Positions 23,879 through 36,148 of a stretch of DNA of 64,000 bases are shown one piece after another. The stretch is from Ipomoea triloba (Eukaryota; Streptophyta; Magnoliopsida; Solanales; Convolvulaceae): the NCBI RefSeq assembly GCF_003576645.1, contig NC_044927.1, positions 17,755,474 through 17,819,473 on the forward strand, written 5' to 3'. Each line of letters begins with the position of its first letter. The stretch's first letter is position 1. Made by a program: the position numbers and the translations under genes. Under the pieces are notes generated by a model that had not been told where the DNA came from, ran no database searches, and saw nothing but the letters and a program-made list of their open reading frames with translations.

Positions 23879-25019
23879 CCCGGTGAGAATGAAAAAAAAA
23901 AAACGAAAGAAAACCTATTTTCCTCTTTGCTTTGCATGGGATGACCTAATAGCAATTGAGGAGCATTATTATACTATCCTCTATGGTCCAACAACATTTA
24001 TTTTACTTTTTAATATCTTTACCATTCATGGAAATCATCTTCTCTCTCCAAACTTTTCGCTTTTGTTTAGAAAAAAAAAAAAAAAAAAAAAACTTTTACT
24101 GTTTGTGCATCCGGACTCGGAGGAGACCAACACTCATCATCAATGTATTTAGCTTATTTATTCCCACCCTTTTCCTCCAATATTCTAAAATATATTTGTA
24201 AATTTGATAAATTAATTTAAAATTAGAATATCAAGTACACTACTCTACTTTCAGGTATGATAATCATATTTCTCTCACTTGACCATTCCTTCCAGAGCAA
24301 CATGAGGCTCTATTTTATTTTACAATCCATGAAAAGGAGTGAAGGACTTGGTAACATCCTCGTTGTAGTAACAGATTTTTTAATGTTTGGTTTTTCAAAT
24401 GAGAAAACTTGTCTCTAATCAGTGCTTAACTTGGGATTAATTGTTGCAATCAAAAGGTTAATGATTCTAACAACTCAAAGTGCATAACTCAATTTATATC
24501 CTTAAATTACTTATTACACAAAATAAAACATTTTAAAACTTTACATTATTGGGTAGATTGCGGAGGTGGGGACTGCAATTCTACCATTATGCATGTGGAC
24601 CATTCACTATCTTAATTAATCCAATCACCATTTTGTTGATTAAACCTCCTAAACAGATCTCTTTCATTTTATCTGTGTTTAGAATTTTTGCAATATCTTA
24701 TTTTAAAAAAAAAAAAGACTTAACACTTAGACTAAATAGACCAAAATGTCCTTATATTTAACGCCATTTAAACGATTTTGTTGATGGAAAAAAGAAATGG
24801 TCATGTGACAATAATACTAGAACCAAAGGGGGATATTTTGAAAAAAAAAAAAAAAAGACTAAAATTATACTGACACTTACAAATCTAAGAAAAAAAAATA
24901 GAATTAACTCAATTAATTTAATTTAATTGAATTGACACCCCTCATTTTAAAATGTTTGGCTACATCCTTCATATGATCTAGCCTACAAATCCAAATTCCC
25001 TCTTTCTTTTTTTTCTTCT

Positions 25020-25046
<27 letters not shown>
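23877..25046. other. Non-coding stretch with homopolymer tracts
   Basis: There are A runs near 24070 and 24840 and a T run of about 30 at 25025-25050. The stretch 24760-24915 ends in gaattaactcaattaatt and resembles the right arm of a GAGTTAAT-type MITE, but no left arm is found. No gene. Confidence 0.4.
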
Positions 25047-25053
<7 letters not shown>

Positions 25054-25290
25054 ATCAAAATTTTAGGATCTTAGTCTATAACCAAATCTCTCCTCTCTTC
25101 AACAAATTTTTAAAAGCTCTATCTATAGCCAAATTCCCTCTTTTTTTGCATCAAAATTTCACGATCTTAGTCTATAACCAAATCTCTCCTCTTTGCATCA
25201 AAGCCGCCGAAATCTCTGTGCTTTGCATCAAATTTTTGCAATCATTTTTTTTTTTTTAATGAAATCAAATGCTATGAAGGAAATATACGC
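25047..25290. repeat. Dispersed repeat, copy 1
   Basis: Units of the form tttgcatcaaaattt + cacgatcttagtctataacc + aaatctctcctcttt recur within it and again at 29021-29290, ending in both places with atttttgcaatcattttt and aatgaaatcaa. Confidence 0.8.
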
Positions 25291-25635
25291 ATGCTACATA
25301 TGTAGTCAATTCTTTTAATGAAATCATTTTTTAGATATATGCACATGCTATCGTCAACCTTCTAACCATGCAATACATAAATGTTCATTAGTTTCGTATC
25401 ACACATACCAAGACATATATAAACTACATATGTAGTCATTTCCCATTTCCTTCTCGTGCCCGCACCTCCTATGTACATATTTACATTTTACAGACCATAT
25501 ATCTAATAATCTAATTAGTCTGGTCCCAGCATGCACTTTGATTCCTATCTTCCACATATCTAATGAGTAAATATACATCTTACGTTCTTGATTATATCGC
25601 ATTAATCTCATTCATTGAAAGTAGGTATAGTTACA

Positions 25636-26086
<451 letters not shown>

Positions 26087-26113
<27 letters not shown>

Positions 26114-26755
26114 GATAGATAGATAAAATATTCAACTTAAATTTGGTACTAACTAATAAATTTAATAAATACATATTATCTTTACCATGTATATAAATAA
26201 TAATTAATAAATGAAAGATAAAAGTATAAGATTTTTCCTAATACAGAGTAATATATTTTATATATTATATATTAGGGCCTTAATTAAGTGGTGCAAGTTG
26301 ACTAAGTGGTTTGGTTGAACGAAATAACTAGTAGTTCTTATTCAACTAGACTCTGTGCTTATATAAACTTGGATTGATGCGATACACGATATTCATTATG
26401 TAGCACATTTAAATACGGTACTCATACTGCTTAGTAGACACTAATACAAGTATGAGCCAAATATGGCTAACGGTATCAACTGTGGCTGGAGATCAACACT
26501 ACTTCCGCTTTTGCTACCTCCCACTACTACGAGGTCGAGATCAGGTTTCTCGTAGACTATTTTGTATGGTTAGATTATTTTATCTAACAAAAAAGAAGTT
26601 ATTTTGTCAATAATTTCTTATCTAAATTTGCACTTTTCCACCAAAGATTTAGTTTTGTTTAAATTTATTTTGATAACTCATTATTTTTATCAATACACGT
26701 GTATAATAAGAATGCGGATATTTTTAATCATATAGCTAGTGATTAAACTTTCCCT
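26087..26755. other. Non-coding stretch after a short (TA)n
   Basis: (TA)n at 26087-26113 is followed by AT-rich sequence. I see no gene or repeat. Confidence 0.45.
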
Positions 26756-27235
26756 GTTAAACTTTCCCCCAAAATCACCACAGAAAAACGTACCTTAAGA
26801 AGAAAAATCACGCATCTAACGTCTTAGCCTGTTGCACCTTAAATTTCAACAATTGACGCACCTTAAGCATACAAATCACGCACCTTAAGAAGGAAAATCA
26901 TGCACTTAAAGAAGTAAACCATACACCTAAAGCTTTAGACCTACACGCTTAAGTTTTCACAACTGACGCACCTTAAGCACACAAACCCCTAAGAAGTAAA
27001 ACAACGCACCTAAAACTTTAAATCAATGCACCTTAAGTTTTTAAAAAACGCACCTTAAGTTCTCAACTGAAGAACTGACACACCTTAAGCACATACCCCA
27101 CGTACCTAAAGAAAGAAAACCACGCACCTAAAGCTTTAGACTGACGCACTTCATCAACTAACACACCTTAAGCACAGAAACAACGCATCTTAAGCATAAA
27201 AACCACGCACATTAAGAATGAAAACAACCCACCTT
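26756..27235. repeat. Degenerate minisatellite with core CGCACCTTAAG
   Basis: The core cgcaccttaag and variants (cgcatctaacg, cacacctaaag, cgcacctaaagc) recur about 20 times at irregular intervals of roughly 15-30 bp, joined by 'acaaatca / gaaaatca' linkers. There is no coding potential. Confidence 0.8.
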
Positions 27236-27345
27236 AAAGTGGCGAGACAATGTTGGAGAAGGGCGAACGTGGGGTGGTTAGTGGGAAGTATAGCTCGCTG
27301 TGCATGGGCATGCAATTTATCTTTGAAAATTTGGAGGGAGAAACC

Positions 27346-27537
27346 TATTAAGGAATAACATTAGTTAGCTTTATTCCTTTATTTCTGTGTATCTTGTTTC
27401 AATCTATGGTTGTTTTCCTTTACCTAAGATTATGGGTTGCCACCACCATGCTTTGTATGCACTGTATAAGTAGATGGCTTCTGCTTCAATAATATCAATT
27501 AAATCTATTTTTCCCTTTCTATATTGAATACTCTTCA
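27346..27537 (+). mobile_element. Short 5' LTR of an Ale-like Ty1/copia element
   Basis: About 190 bp from tattaaggaataac to atactcttca end directly at a copia primer-binding site. Such short LTRs are usual for the Ale/Retrofit lineage. The left boundary is inferred from the family's usual start (TGTTAAGGAATAAC-like) and is mutated here. Confidence 0.6.
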
Positions 27538-27551
27538 TGGTATCAAGAGCC
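27538..27551 (+). other. Primer-binding site (initiator Met tRNA type)
   Basis: TGGTATCAAGAGCC abuts the LTR and matches the common Ty1/copia priming site. Confidence 0.8.
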
Positions 27552-27603
27552 AGAAATCTCTAAGGAGCAAATTTTTTTTCCTTCTTACCATCTTGTCATT
27601 ACA

Positions 27604-28440
27604 ATGACATCAATTACATCTTTCCCATTAAATTAATCGCATCCAACTTTGCTGTTTGGAGCAAATAGATTACAGCTACTCTCACTGGGCTAGATTTGGT
27701 TGGATATATTGATGATACACTCATTGTACCAGACCAATTCCTTGATACATAACGCAAAGTCACTAATCCACTCTATACGACGTGGTTTCGACAAGACCAA
27801 ATATTAATCAGTGCCATCTTAGGCAGCTATTCTGATAAAATTCAGCCCCTACTATCTTTCGCATCGACATCGTCTGATGCATGGAAGCGATTGAACTCCA
27901 GTTACGCTAGTGCTTCCCGTTCACGAATTGTGTCACTCAAAGCTAAACTAGCGAAAAATCCCAAGGGAAGCAGATCAGTTGCTAATTATTTACAAGACAT
28001 GAGTTCAATTGCAAATGACCTTGTACTAGCACAGAATCCAGTTAGTGAAGAAGATCTTGTTGTTCATGTCCTCTCACAAGTAGGAGATGAATTCAATCAC
28101 GTTGTCCCTGCTTTACGGATACGTGAAACACCAATTTCTTTCGCAGAAATGTCAGCCATATTATTGGAGTTTGAAAGGTTACAACATGAAAATAACTCTG
28201 CCCAACAGACACTTCTTGCTATAGCAAAGTTCACGTAGAGACAAAATAGAAAATTTCAATCTGGACGATCAGCAAACAATAACCACACTCCAACCGGTGT
28301 AACTCGTTAGAACAATAATGGAAATTCATCATTTCGCCAAGGATGGCTGAATCAATCTCAACCGCATTCAGGTCGAAATACTAATATGTGCAACTTTTGT
28401 CATCTCATAGGTCATGAGACACGTGACTGTCGAAAGTTGG
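27604..28440 (+). pseudogene. Ty1/copia gag remnant with zinc knuckle
   Basis: The longest open part (27891-28238) encodes SRIVSLKAKLAKNPKGSRSV...YLQDMSSIANDL..., typical of the retrotransposon gag (UBN2) domain of copia elements. Beyond a stop, in sequence encoding CNFCHLIGHETRDCRKL, a CX2CX4HX4C zinc knuckle is readable near 28390-28437. Several stops precede and separate these blocks. Protease, integrase and reverse transcriptase are absent, so the copy is a 5' fragment broken soon after the knuckle. Confidence 0.75.
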
Positions 28441-28689
28441 CACGCTTTTTAATTATTATTTATTATTTAGTTAAAGTTTAATTATTATTTGATTAAAGTT
28501 TAAACTTTAAATAACATTTTAAAATCCAATTATAACAATTTTTTTAAATATAGTTTAACTTTGAAGTTTAAATATTTAATATAACTATTTTAAAAACATT
28601 TTAGAATGAAAATTTTTCAACAAACAATATTAAATTGTTGAATTTGGACAATTTAAAAAATTTTTAAAAAAATTACAATTTTTTTATAA
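28441..28689. other. AT-rich spacer
   Basis: Runs of taaagtttaa / tttaaactt words. No gene. Confidence 0.4.
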
Positions 28690-28845
28690 AAAAATCTGGT
28701 TCGAACCGGAACCGACGGTTCCAAGCCGTACTTGGAACCGTACCTGTAAGGTTCGGTTCCGGTTCGTCCGATTTCGGAACCGTGAACCGCCGGTTCGAAA
28801 CCGGAACCGAATCGGAACCAAACCGTGGTCATGCCTAATGGGTAG
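28690..28845. mobile_element. hAT-like terminal fragment
   Basis: The dense gaaccggaacc / ggttccggttc words ending in gtggtcatgccta are the subterminal pattern of a widespread plant hAT family. Only one end is present, so the boundaries are uncertain. Confidence 0.4.
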
Positions 28846-28954
28846 GAATACACTTTAGCCAACTCAACCAACTAATCATCAATTGTTTATATATATCTGC
28901 TTGCATATATTTATATCTAAATAATATAATATATATGCATATATAAATACAAGA

Positions 28955-29290
28955 GCTATATATGGGGTGGGGTGGAGTGAGTGGGAACACCTGCTCCCAT
29001 TGTCCCCACTGGCCACTGTTGCTCCGCCAGTGTCTATAGTCAAATTCTCTCTTCTTTACATCAAATTTTTGCAATCTCAATCTATGGTTAAATTCTCTCT
29101 TCTTTACTTCAAATTTTCACGAGTTATATCTATAGCCAAATTTCCTCCCTTTTTTTGCATCAAACTTTCACAATCTTAGTCCATAACCAAATCTCTCCAC
29201 TTTGCATCAAAGCCAAAATCTCTGTGCTTTGCATCAAATTTTTGCAATCATTTTTGTTTAATGAAATCAAGTGCTATGATTTCATAGAAT
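28955..29290. repeat. Dispersed repeat, copy 2
   Basis: From about 29021 this matches 25047-25290 (tttgcatcaaactttcacaa tcttagtcc, gctttgcatcaaatttttgc). The first part (ggggtggggtggagtgagtg ... acctgctccc) echoes the 844-900 and 2526-2580 repeats. Confidence 0.7.
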
Positions 29291-29457
29291 AGATTAAATA
29301 GACAAAGTGCCCTTAAACAGACACATATGAGATGCTAATTATAAATAAATTGCACGTATATACTTTCCAAAGGAAACATGCAGCAAAACGTAATTAGAAA
29401 AACCAATTAATTAGAATTTACAAATTAAAGTATATTGTGCTTAACAATTAACATATA

Positions 29458-29720
29458 CTCCCTCTGTCCCATTTTACCTGTCCTATTTACTATTCATTGG
29501 TCAAACCAACTCTTTCTTCTTTGTTTATTTTCTTTAGTAATTTTTTAATATTTTTAAATTTAGTTTTTTTTTTTGTGTTTAATAGTACTTTTAATGTAGT
29601 TTCTAAATATATAAATTTTATATATTAATGCTAAACTTAATATTATGAAAATTTGGATTAAAAATTATTTCAGTCAAGCCTCGTTAAACGAACCAGACAA
29701 CCATTTTGGGACGGAAGTAG
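29458..29720. mobile_element. Stowaway (Tc1/mariner) MITE, second copy
   Basis: It starts CTCCCTCTGTCCCATTTTAC, ends gggacggaagtag, and has TA at 29456-29457 and 29721-29722. The interior (caaaccaactctttcttctt, tttctttagtaattttt, tcagtcaagcctcgttaaac) matches the copy at 2610. Confidence 0.85.
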
Positions 29721-29722
29721 TA

Positions 29723-31049
29723 ATACATTACAAATCAAAAACATCATCAAAGGATTTTACAAATTTTGTTGGACTTAGATGTTGTGTAAGATTCTTATCC
29801 TATCCGTTTCTCATTGTGTTAATATTTAATTATTCCTTTGGCACAAGCCGTGCATTCATATTACTTTGGTCATGTATTCCTATTTCCTAATACAAAATAC
29901 AAAAGTGACAATTCATATTGAATTTAAACTCAGCGACCAACGACTAGCGAACCATCAATGAACTTGATGAGAGATCCAGAAGTGACAATTCAGATTGAAT
30001 TTTTGGCTGGTAAGGAAAATACTCATGTACTCCCAACTTCTACTCTCACATAAATTTTTGATATAGACACTTATCCTGAGACACACATGATGAAAATATC
30101 AAATCCTTATTTGTCATATAATTGAGTAAAAAGTGACGGAGTAGAATTTGAGTGTACATGTAGTAGAAGAATTTTTGAAACAATGAAATTCTGTATATAA
30201 TAGAACATTTTTCTCTGGAATGGAGTATGATTCTTATGACATCATGACGGGATACTATGGTTTTGGTAGACAGTAAAAGATGAACAATAGAGTCCTGACA
30301 ACAACAAAGTCGAGATAGCCCATTTATATGCATGTTTAAACTATGGATAAAACTAAGAACATGTCTAGAGAAGTAGTAAACGGTCTGCTTAAATTTGAAA
30401 AGGCAGCAAAATGTTATACACATACAAAGGTTTATGACATTGGAATATAGATACTAAAGTCTACAAATATAACTTTAGCATTGGCAGAGATAACAAAATT
30501 CTGAAACAAAAGCGCAAGAAGAGTTAATTGGGGATAGAATGAATGTGAGTGGGAAATGAAAACTAGAGGGGCAGTTCCACAAAAAGTGATTGCCAACATG
30601 ATATAAGTATACAGAAATACCAAAATCCAGAATTTAGTTATGGAGGATCATATCATTTGCACTGAAATCTTTCTTTCTTTCTTCTTCTTCTTCTTAGTTT
30701 AAAAAGTTATATATAAGTTATTCATGAACAAAACTATGATGACAATAGCGGTGGTTTTAACTTTTAACTCACACCCTCCATGCCCATTACAATGATTCTA
30801 CATAACTGAAGGACAGGTAATGAAAATTCCAAGCTACATAAGCACACATATCTGAGCATCCATGCTCATATGTTAAGGAAGTGATGTAAGACCATGCAAC
30901 AGGTTATTTTGTTACTCTGACAAAGGAAAGTTTGCTCTTTGGTTGCTGAAAGGAAGCTAAAAGTAACACATAGATACATGAAAAACACAACTAAGCAACC
31001 TGGTCTAAGGGAAACAAAATAGAAACAAACAACCACTAAGCAACCAAAT
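29723..31049. other. Intergenic region downstream of the PPR gene
   Basis: It must include the 3' UTR of the PPR gene (minus strand). Frames up to 125 codons on the minus strand near 30046-30623 have no recognisable domain and are not supported. A short (TTC)n lies near 30670. Confidence 0.4.
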
Positions 31050-32687
31050 TCAACTTATCTGCTTAATACTCATCTCGTAGTTCCACTTGTACCCAGCCAT
31101 CTCTGCCTCCCTGGAGATCTCCTGACACTTAGCTAGCCGCCCAGAAGAACTATAAATCTTCATCAAGTCCCGGTATATGTCAAAAGTCGGAGAAAAACCA
31201 GCCTCCTTAAGTTTAGAGAAATAGCGTGCAGCCCTTGAGATATCATTCAGAGCAACAAAGAGCTTTATTACTACACTATAAGCTGGAAGATCAAAAAGGC
31301 AATTTGCAGCTTCCATTTCCCAGACAACAGCCAAAGCCTCCCGGTATCTATTTGCCATGTAACGACTGTGAATCAGAGTAGTGTACATGACTACACCAGG
31401 ATCACGCCCAGACATCTTGTACCAGTCATATAATCCCTCCACCAATTCAAATTTCCTCAATCGCGTACACACTTTCATGATAGCTGTGCAGTCTTGCTGT
31501 GTCAAATCAAGATCATCTCTTTCTGCAAGCTCCTCCAGCAACTTAAGTACAATTGTTTCTTTATCAGAATTCTTCCCAAATTTCAATATCAGCTTAGCAT
31601 ACAACCCAGCATCGACCATTCCTTTAACATCCTTTGCAGCTGAGAGAAGCTTCAATGCAAGTTTCAAGCTTCCTCCTTTAATGCACCCCCTCAGCATTGC
31701 CTCAAACACACTTCGGCTCGACAAGCTGATGAACTTATCCAAATCAAATGAAACTTTCAGCTCATGTGATCTTGCCAAGACCTCAATAGTCGAGGCAAGA
31801 ATTCGGTCATCTGGGAACAAATGGGGATGCTTCTGTGCCCAACAGAATGTCTGCAGAGCTCGAGAGGGAAGACCAAAATGGCCCAACTCGCGGATGGTCA
31901 GTGACAAGGAACCTTTTCGAAGAAATGGAGCCCACTTGCTAAGAACTGTAGATACAGGCTCCTCCGGTGAAAGACCTTTAATTTCTTTAGCCAATCCAAG
32001 CAAGAAACTTGGCTCCTTGTATAGCCGCTTTGATATGGATTTCCTTGCAAAAGGAACATCATTTGTTGCAGTGAATCTCTTTGGTGTGGGAAGTCCAAGA
32101 GGTCTAAGCTTGTGAGGAAGAGGGAGAGGGAGAGGCCTTTTCCTATCCAAATTTCCGGGCTTCTGAGGAATCCTCCCTTTGAAAAGAGATGAAATTGCTT
32201 CAATCTCTTCGGGTTCCCATTCAATTCCATCATTATAGACTAGCACTTCGTTTCCTTCTTGTTCTTCTCCCACCTCTTTTAGCTCATCGTCATCATTTTT
32301 AGTTAGGGTTTCTTGAGAATTGTCATCGGCTGCAATCTTATCAGAAGAAGTCTCACCTGGAATTGGTTCCGGTGGGGACTGGTGGTCGTTCTCAAAGACA
32401 GTGCGAAACCCAACATCAAACTCCGGCGGGAGCTTGGGCCGCCGAGGATAACGAAGGTTCTTGGGAAGTCTTCTATTATAAACTCTGGTAGAATTAAATT
32501 GTGCTTTCAAAGCAATTCTCTCTCCTCTTCTATTCCCTCTGTTCCATACTAACAATGTACTGGAAGATGAACAAGAAGTTACTCCACTACCACTTGTACT
32601 GGATTTCTCAACTCCGGGAAAGATTCCAATAAGAGTTGGGGAGATAACATGTGCTCTTATGGACCAAAGCAAGTTCTCCATTGGCAA
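31050..32687 (-). CDS. P-class pentatricopeptide repeat protein, probably plastid-targeted
   Basis: A single uninterrupted frame of 545 codons, intronless as most PPR genes are. The N-terminus (MPMENLLWSIRAHVISPT..., rich in Ser/Thr/Arg and poor in acids) looks like an organelle transit peptide; a second Met is at residue 3. An acidic linker follows (about 115-160), then a basic Pro-rich stretch (RPLPLPLPHKLRPLGLPTP). The C-terminus has at least three consecutive 35-residue PPRs (about 432-466, 467-501, 502-536), beginning VVMYTTLIHSRY, LPAYSVVIKLFV and FDIYRDLMKIYS, with a weaker one before. PPR proteins bind specific organellar RNAs and act in processing or translation. No DYW/E domain is present. 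It resembles the Arabidopsis EMB975 type (At2g01860) from memory, but orthology is not shown. Confidence 0.9.
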   Translation of the reverse strand: MPMENLLWSIRAHVISPTLIGIFPGVEKSSTSGSGVTSCSSSSTLLVWNRGNRRGERIALKAQFNSTRVYNRRLPKNLRYPRRPKLPPEFDVGFRTVFENDHQSPPEPIPGETSSDKIAADDNSQETLTKNDDDELKEVGEEQEGNEVLVYNDGIEWEPEEIEAISSLFKGRIPQKPGNLDRKRPLPLPLPHKLRPLGLPTPKRFTATNDVPFARKSISKRLYKEPSFLLGLAKEIKGLSPEEPVSTVLSKWAPFLRKGSLSLTIRELGHFGLPSRALQTFCWAQKHPHLFPDDRILASTIEVLARSHELKVSFDLDKFISLSSRSVFEAMLRGCIKGGSLKLALKLLSAAKDVKGMVDAGLYAKLILKFGKNSDKETIVLKLLEELAERDDLDLTQQDCTAIMKVCTRLRKFELVEGLYDWYKMSGRDPGVVMYTTLIHSRYMANRYREALAVVWEMEAANCLFDLPAYSVVIKLFVALNDISRAARYFSKLKEAGFSPTFDIYRDLMKIYSSSGRLAKCQEISREAEMAGYKWNYEMSIKQIS

Positions 32688-33028
32688 AGCAGTTAATAAA
32701 TCGATATTCGAGGACGCATTCTAACGAGCATCAATTTGAGCATTTCGTCGAGCAGGTGGCGGGCATCACGATTCGGCGACGGCTTCCAACTAACTCAAAT
32801 TTCAGGGCTTTTATATAACTGTTTGAGGAAGATTCAGAACATGTAGCCTTGCGAGTTGCGAGGAGGAAGATTTCAGTCTCAAATGGAAATTTCAATATTT
32901 CACATATGCAATTCACACCTATAGCTTGTAAACTTCTTTACATAGTAGCTATTTTAGCATACTGGCTTTTGTAAAATGTGTGTACATCAATGAAATAATA
33001 AATTGCCAAATAATATTGTAAATGCTCT
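32688..33028. other. 5' region of the PPR gene
   Basis: This is the upstream region for the minus-strand gene. No clear TATA box or other motif can be assigned. A 61-codon frame (32731-32916, minus) is not supported. Confidence 0.3.
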
Positions 33029-33036
33029 AGTCATCT

Positions 33037-34055
33037 GGGTGAGCAAACGGTCGGTCGGTTACATAACCGACCGAATAACTTAATAACCGACCGTGAATTT
33101 TGACTCGCGTAACCGACCGAAGGGTTCTATGAGTCGGTTTTCGGTCGGTTACCAAAAAACCGACCAAAAGTCAACATTCCAAAGTCAAATGAAAAAATTA
33201 GATATACATGCATAATGTTTAAATGTTTAGTCCAAAATTAATGTTACTGCCCACTGCTAGGCACTGCCCAAAGTCCAAAGAGCAAATTCACAACTCACAA
33301 AAATATTACAAAAACAGTCCATGACTCCATTTCCAACACCAACAATCAACACATATTAATTTAAACCAAAGTGACAATAATTAAAAGTTTACCTAGGGGG
33401 GAGGTCCGAAGGTGGACTGTCGAACACTCGAACGGACTGACTCGGCGTCGTCGACTGGGCGGAAAGGGGTCACCGGACACCGGTCACCGGCATCTGCGTC
33501 TCGGCCGACTGGGCGGAAAGGTGTAGGCGTTGGCCACTCGGCGTGATGGTGTCTGAGGATGTGAGGGGCTGAGGGCGGTGAGGCCGTGAGGACTGAGGGC
33601 GTAGACTTAGGCTGTTAGGCGTGGACTAGAGAAAACTCGTAGAGCAACAATGGAGGTCGGACCGTCGGAGAAGACGAGTGGAGGGGAGAGCGTCGAGCCG
33701 TCGACTAAGGAGTGGGAAGTCTGAACTCNTGCGATTTGGGAATTGCGATTAGGATTTAGGATTTAGATTTTGCCGTTTTGGTTATACTTAGGATTGTTGG
33801 CAGTGGGCTAGTGGGTCTGGGTTATCAGATATGGGTTTACTTAATTCTAATATACTATATATATATATATATATTATATATAAATATTTATATATATAAT
33901 ATTATATGCCGGTTATCGGTCACCTCCATAACCACATAATAACCGAAAAATCGAAAATTTTTTGGAAGTAATAACCGTAACTGACCGATAACCGATTTTT
34001 TCGATCGGTTCGGTTATCGGTTAGCGGTCGGTTAAGCGACATTTTGCTCACCCCT
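33037..34055. mobile_element. hAT element with GC-rich core
   Basis: The ends GGGTGAGCAAACGG and (inverted) TTTTGCTCACCCCT are flanked by an 8-bp duplication AGTCATCT / AATCATCT (33029-33036, 34056-34063; one mismatch). Both subterminal regions are dense in cggtcggtta / taaccgaccg words. The core at about 33390-33730 is strikingly GC-rich (gtcgactgggcggaaagg repeated twice, cggtcaccgg) and contains one N at 33729. No transposase frame. Confidence 0.85.
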
Positions 34056-34063
34056 AATCATCT

Positions 34064-34486
34064 ACTGTAACTTGACATAGTAATAAAAGAAAAATACTAC
34101 TACCCTTCAATTTTACTCACAACTTTTACTTTTTCTCTCAAAATTTATTTTTTCGTGACCACAGGACAAAGCTGATAAAACGGGATTCTCCCAAATGAGA
34201 GATCACATATTCAAATCTCAATGGGCATTGACTTTTTGTATTTAGATTGAAAAAATATATATTGATAAATATTACATTGTAACATAGTCAATAGTACTAA
34301 AAAAAATTATCATCCTTGGTATTAGTCCATGTAGTAGATCTCGTAATAAAAATATGGAAAATGTTGAAAGATGCAAAAGATTTCACCTCCTTACTTGGCA
34401 CAATTTTAGCCGAACAATTTGAAATTATAATGCTCATCGTCTCACCCTCTTTGATTTTTCTTTGTTTTCTTGTGAATTAAGACACC
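34064..34486. other. Non-coding spacer
   Basis: A weak tRNA-like string (attcaaatctcaatggg, about 34212) is present, but neither a fold nor a SINE tail. No gene. Confidence 0.35.
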
Positions 34487-35207
34487 TAACAGGGCGTTTG
34501 GTTGGAGGGAATTTAAATTCCATTCTCTCTTAATTCTTACCTAATTTCGAAGGCAACTAAATTCCTTCGTTTGGTTGGAGGGAATTGCAATTCCGCGGAA
34601 TTACAATTTCCTCATTTTCATGGAATTAGAATCCCATGCCCCCCTTGGGATTTTAATTCCGTGAATTTTAGGAATAAAAAGGATACTCATGAGACAAAAT
34701 TACCTATCTCTTTTTAACCTAAAATTGATGTCTAACCTTCTCTTTGAGCTAATAAAGTGTATTATCTTCGATAACTATAAAAAAGAAAGCCGAGCAAACA
34801 ATAATCATTCTAAGTCAACCTTAATCAAATATGTTTTTTTTTCAAAACTCTTAAATATTTAAATTTGATGTGTATATAACGTATTTGTCTAAATTTTAAA
34901 AAGTAAAATTTTCTGTTTGTGCGTCGATCTGTTCAAAATATATATGTAGAATTGTTCAAAATAGTGATCGAATGGTGTGAGTTGTGTAAATCTTTATATG
35001 CAGAAATTTTGAAAAGCAAATTTTGAGTTGCCTAAACTTTGAAAAGCACATTATGTACATCTTGGTTCTTGGATTAATTTTGATGTATGTTGACGTTATG
35101 AAGCTTAACATTTGATGAAGTATTTGCATGAAAATTAATTACAATATGTCTAGCTCAAGAGCTATGGTAGATGAGTAGTATTTGAATTTAATATGTTATA
35201 CTTTTTG

Positions 35208-35879
35208 GGCTAAAGTGTCATCTAGCACCATGAACTATATCCAATTATTCATGCCGCACCCTGAACTTTCATATCGTATATATCGAGCCGCAAACCAAAA
35301 TAAAAAGTTCACCTAGAACTTTTAGCAGGTTTCCAGGTCTTCTTGCTGACATGGCGTCTGATGTGGCATTTCTCCTAACCTTATGGTGTCCATGTAAGCG
35401 TTTACATATTTAAAATTTAAATTAAAAAAACAAAATTATTATATTAAAATAACCAGAATTTTATTCTCTTTTTTTTTTTTAAAAAATCAATTTTATTCTC
35501 TTTATTTTCATAATGTATACTTTTCAATTTTGCAATTCCAATGCTTCAATTTTTTTTTTCAGAATTTATATTTTTTTGACTAATTTATTGTTTAGTATTT
35601 TTTGCAATTTTCCAAATTTATAGAAATGCTAATTTTTTTTTTTGTTTGTATTTTTGTTTTTTTTAAAAAATATTTTTAATATGTAAATGCTTACATGGTT
35701 AAAAGAAATGTCATATCACTTGAAAACCTGCGCCATGTCAGCAAGAAGACCTGGAAACCAGCTAAAAGTTCTAGGTGAATTTTTTATTTTGGTTTGCGGC
35801 TCGATATATACGATATGAAAGTTCATGGTGCGACATGAATAATTGGATATAGTTCATGGTGCTAGATGACACTTTAGCC
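35208..35879. mobile_element. Mutator-type MITE nested in the PIF/Harbinger element
   Basis: The ends GGCTAAAGTGTCATCTAGCA and TGCTAGATGACACTTTAGCC are perfect complements. The arms extend for more than 150 bp (cgatatatacgatatgaaag / ctttcatatcgtatatatcg). The 9-bp duplication is TACTTTTTG / TATTTTTTG (35199-35207, 35880-35888; one mismatch). There is no coding frame. Confidence 0.85.
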
Positions 35880-35900
35880 TATTTTTTGTGTACTTGTCAT

Positions 35901-35940
<40 letters not shown>
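35901..35940. repeat. (ATA)n microsatellite
   Basis: About 13 trinucleotide units inside the Harbinger-type element. Confidence 0.95.
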
Positions 35941-35943
<3 letters not shown>

Positions 35944-36148
35944 CCATGGGCATTTTGAACTTTATAGTGCTTATTCCCTTTCAATTCCCATGTATACCAA
36001 ACACTGGAATTTAAATTCCTAGTAATTTTATTCCTTCCAATCAAACACTTGAATTTAAACTCCCACTTTATTCCCACATTATTCTTTTCCCATGGAATTG
36101 CAATTCCTTTCCCACCTAATTCATTCCCTCCAACCAAACGCCCTGTAA

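Larger units (their letters stand above)
34490..36145. mobile_element. PIF/Harbinger (Tourist-like) element, 1.66 kb
   Basis: The TIRs CAGGGCGTTTGGTTGGAGGG and its complement are perfect over about 20 bp. They are flanked by TAA on both sides (34487-34489, 36146-36148), the superfamily's target site. Both subterminal regions carry 'ggaattgcaattcc' words. No transposase or Myb-like frame is present. It hosts a younger Mutator-type MITE at 35208-35879 and an (ATA)n tract at 35901-35940. Confidence 0.9.

Noticed and set aside
24760..24915. Right arm of a GAGTTAAT-type MITE
   Set aside because: No left arm or target duplication could be found, so it is not listed as an element.
26756..27235. Considered a CRISPR-like array because of the regular short core
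   Set aside because: Core and spacing are degenerate, and the genome is that of a plant; it is a minisatellite.
30046..30623. Minus frames of 63 and 125 codons downstream of the PPR gene
   Set aside because: No domain, AT-driven composition and no splice or start context; probably chance.
31381..32115. 244-codon plus-strand frame antisense to the PPR gene
   Set aside because: It is the shadow of the real minus-strand gene; its protein is Ser-rich without a domain.
34140..34225. tRNA-like or SINE promoter words
   Set aside because: No cloverleaf, no clear A box and no tail or target duplication.
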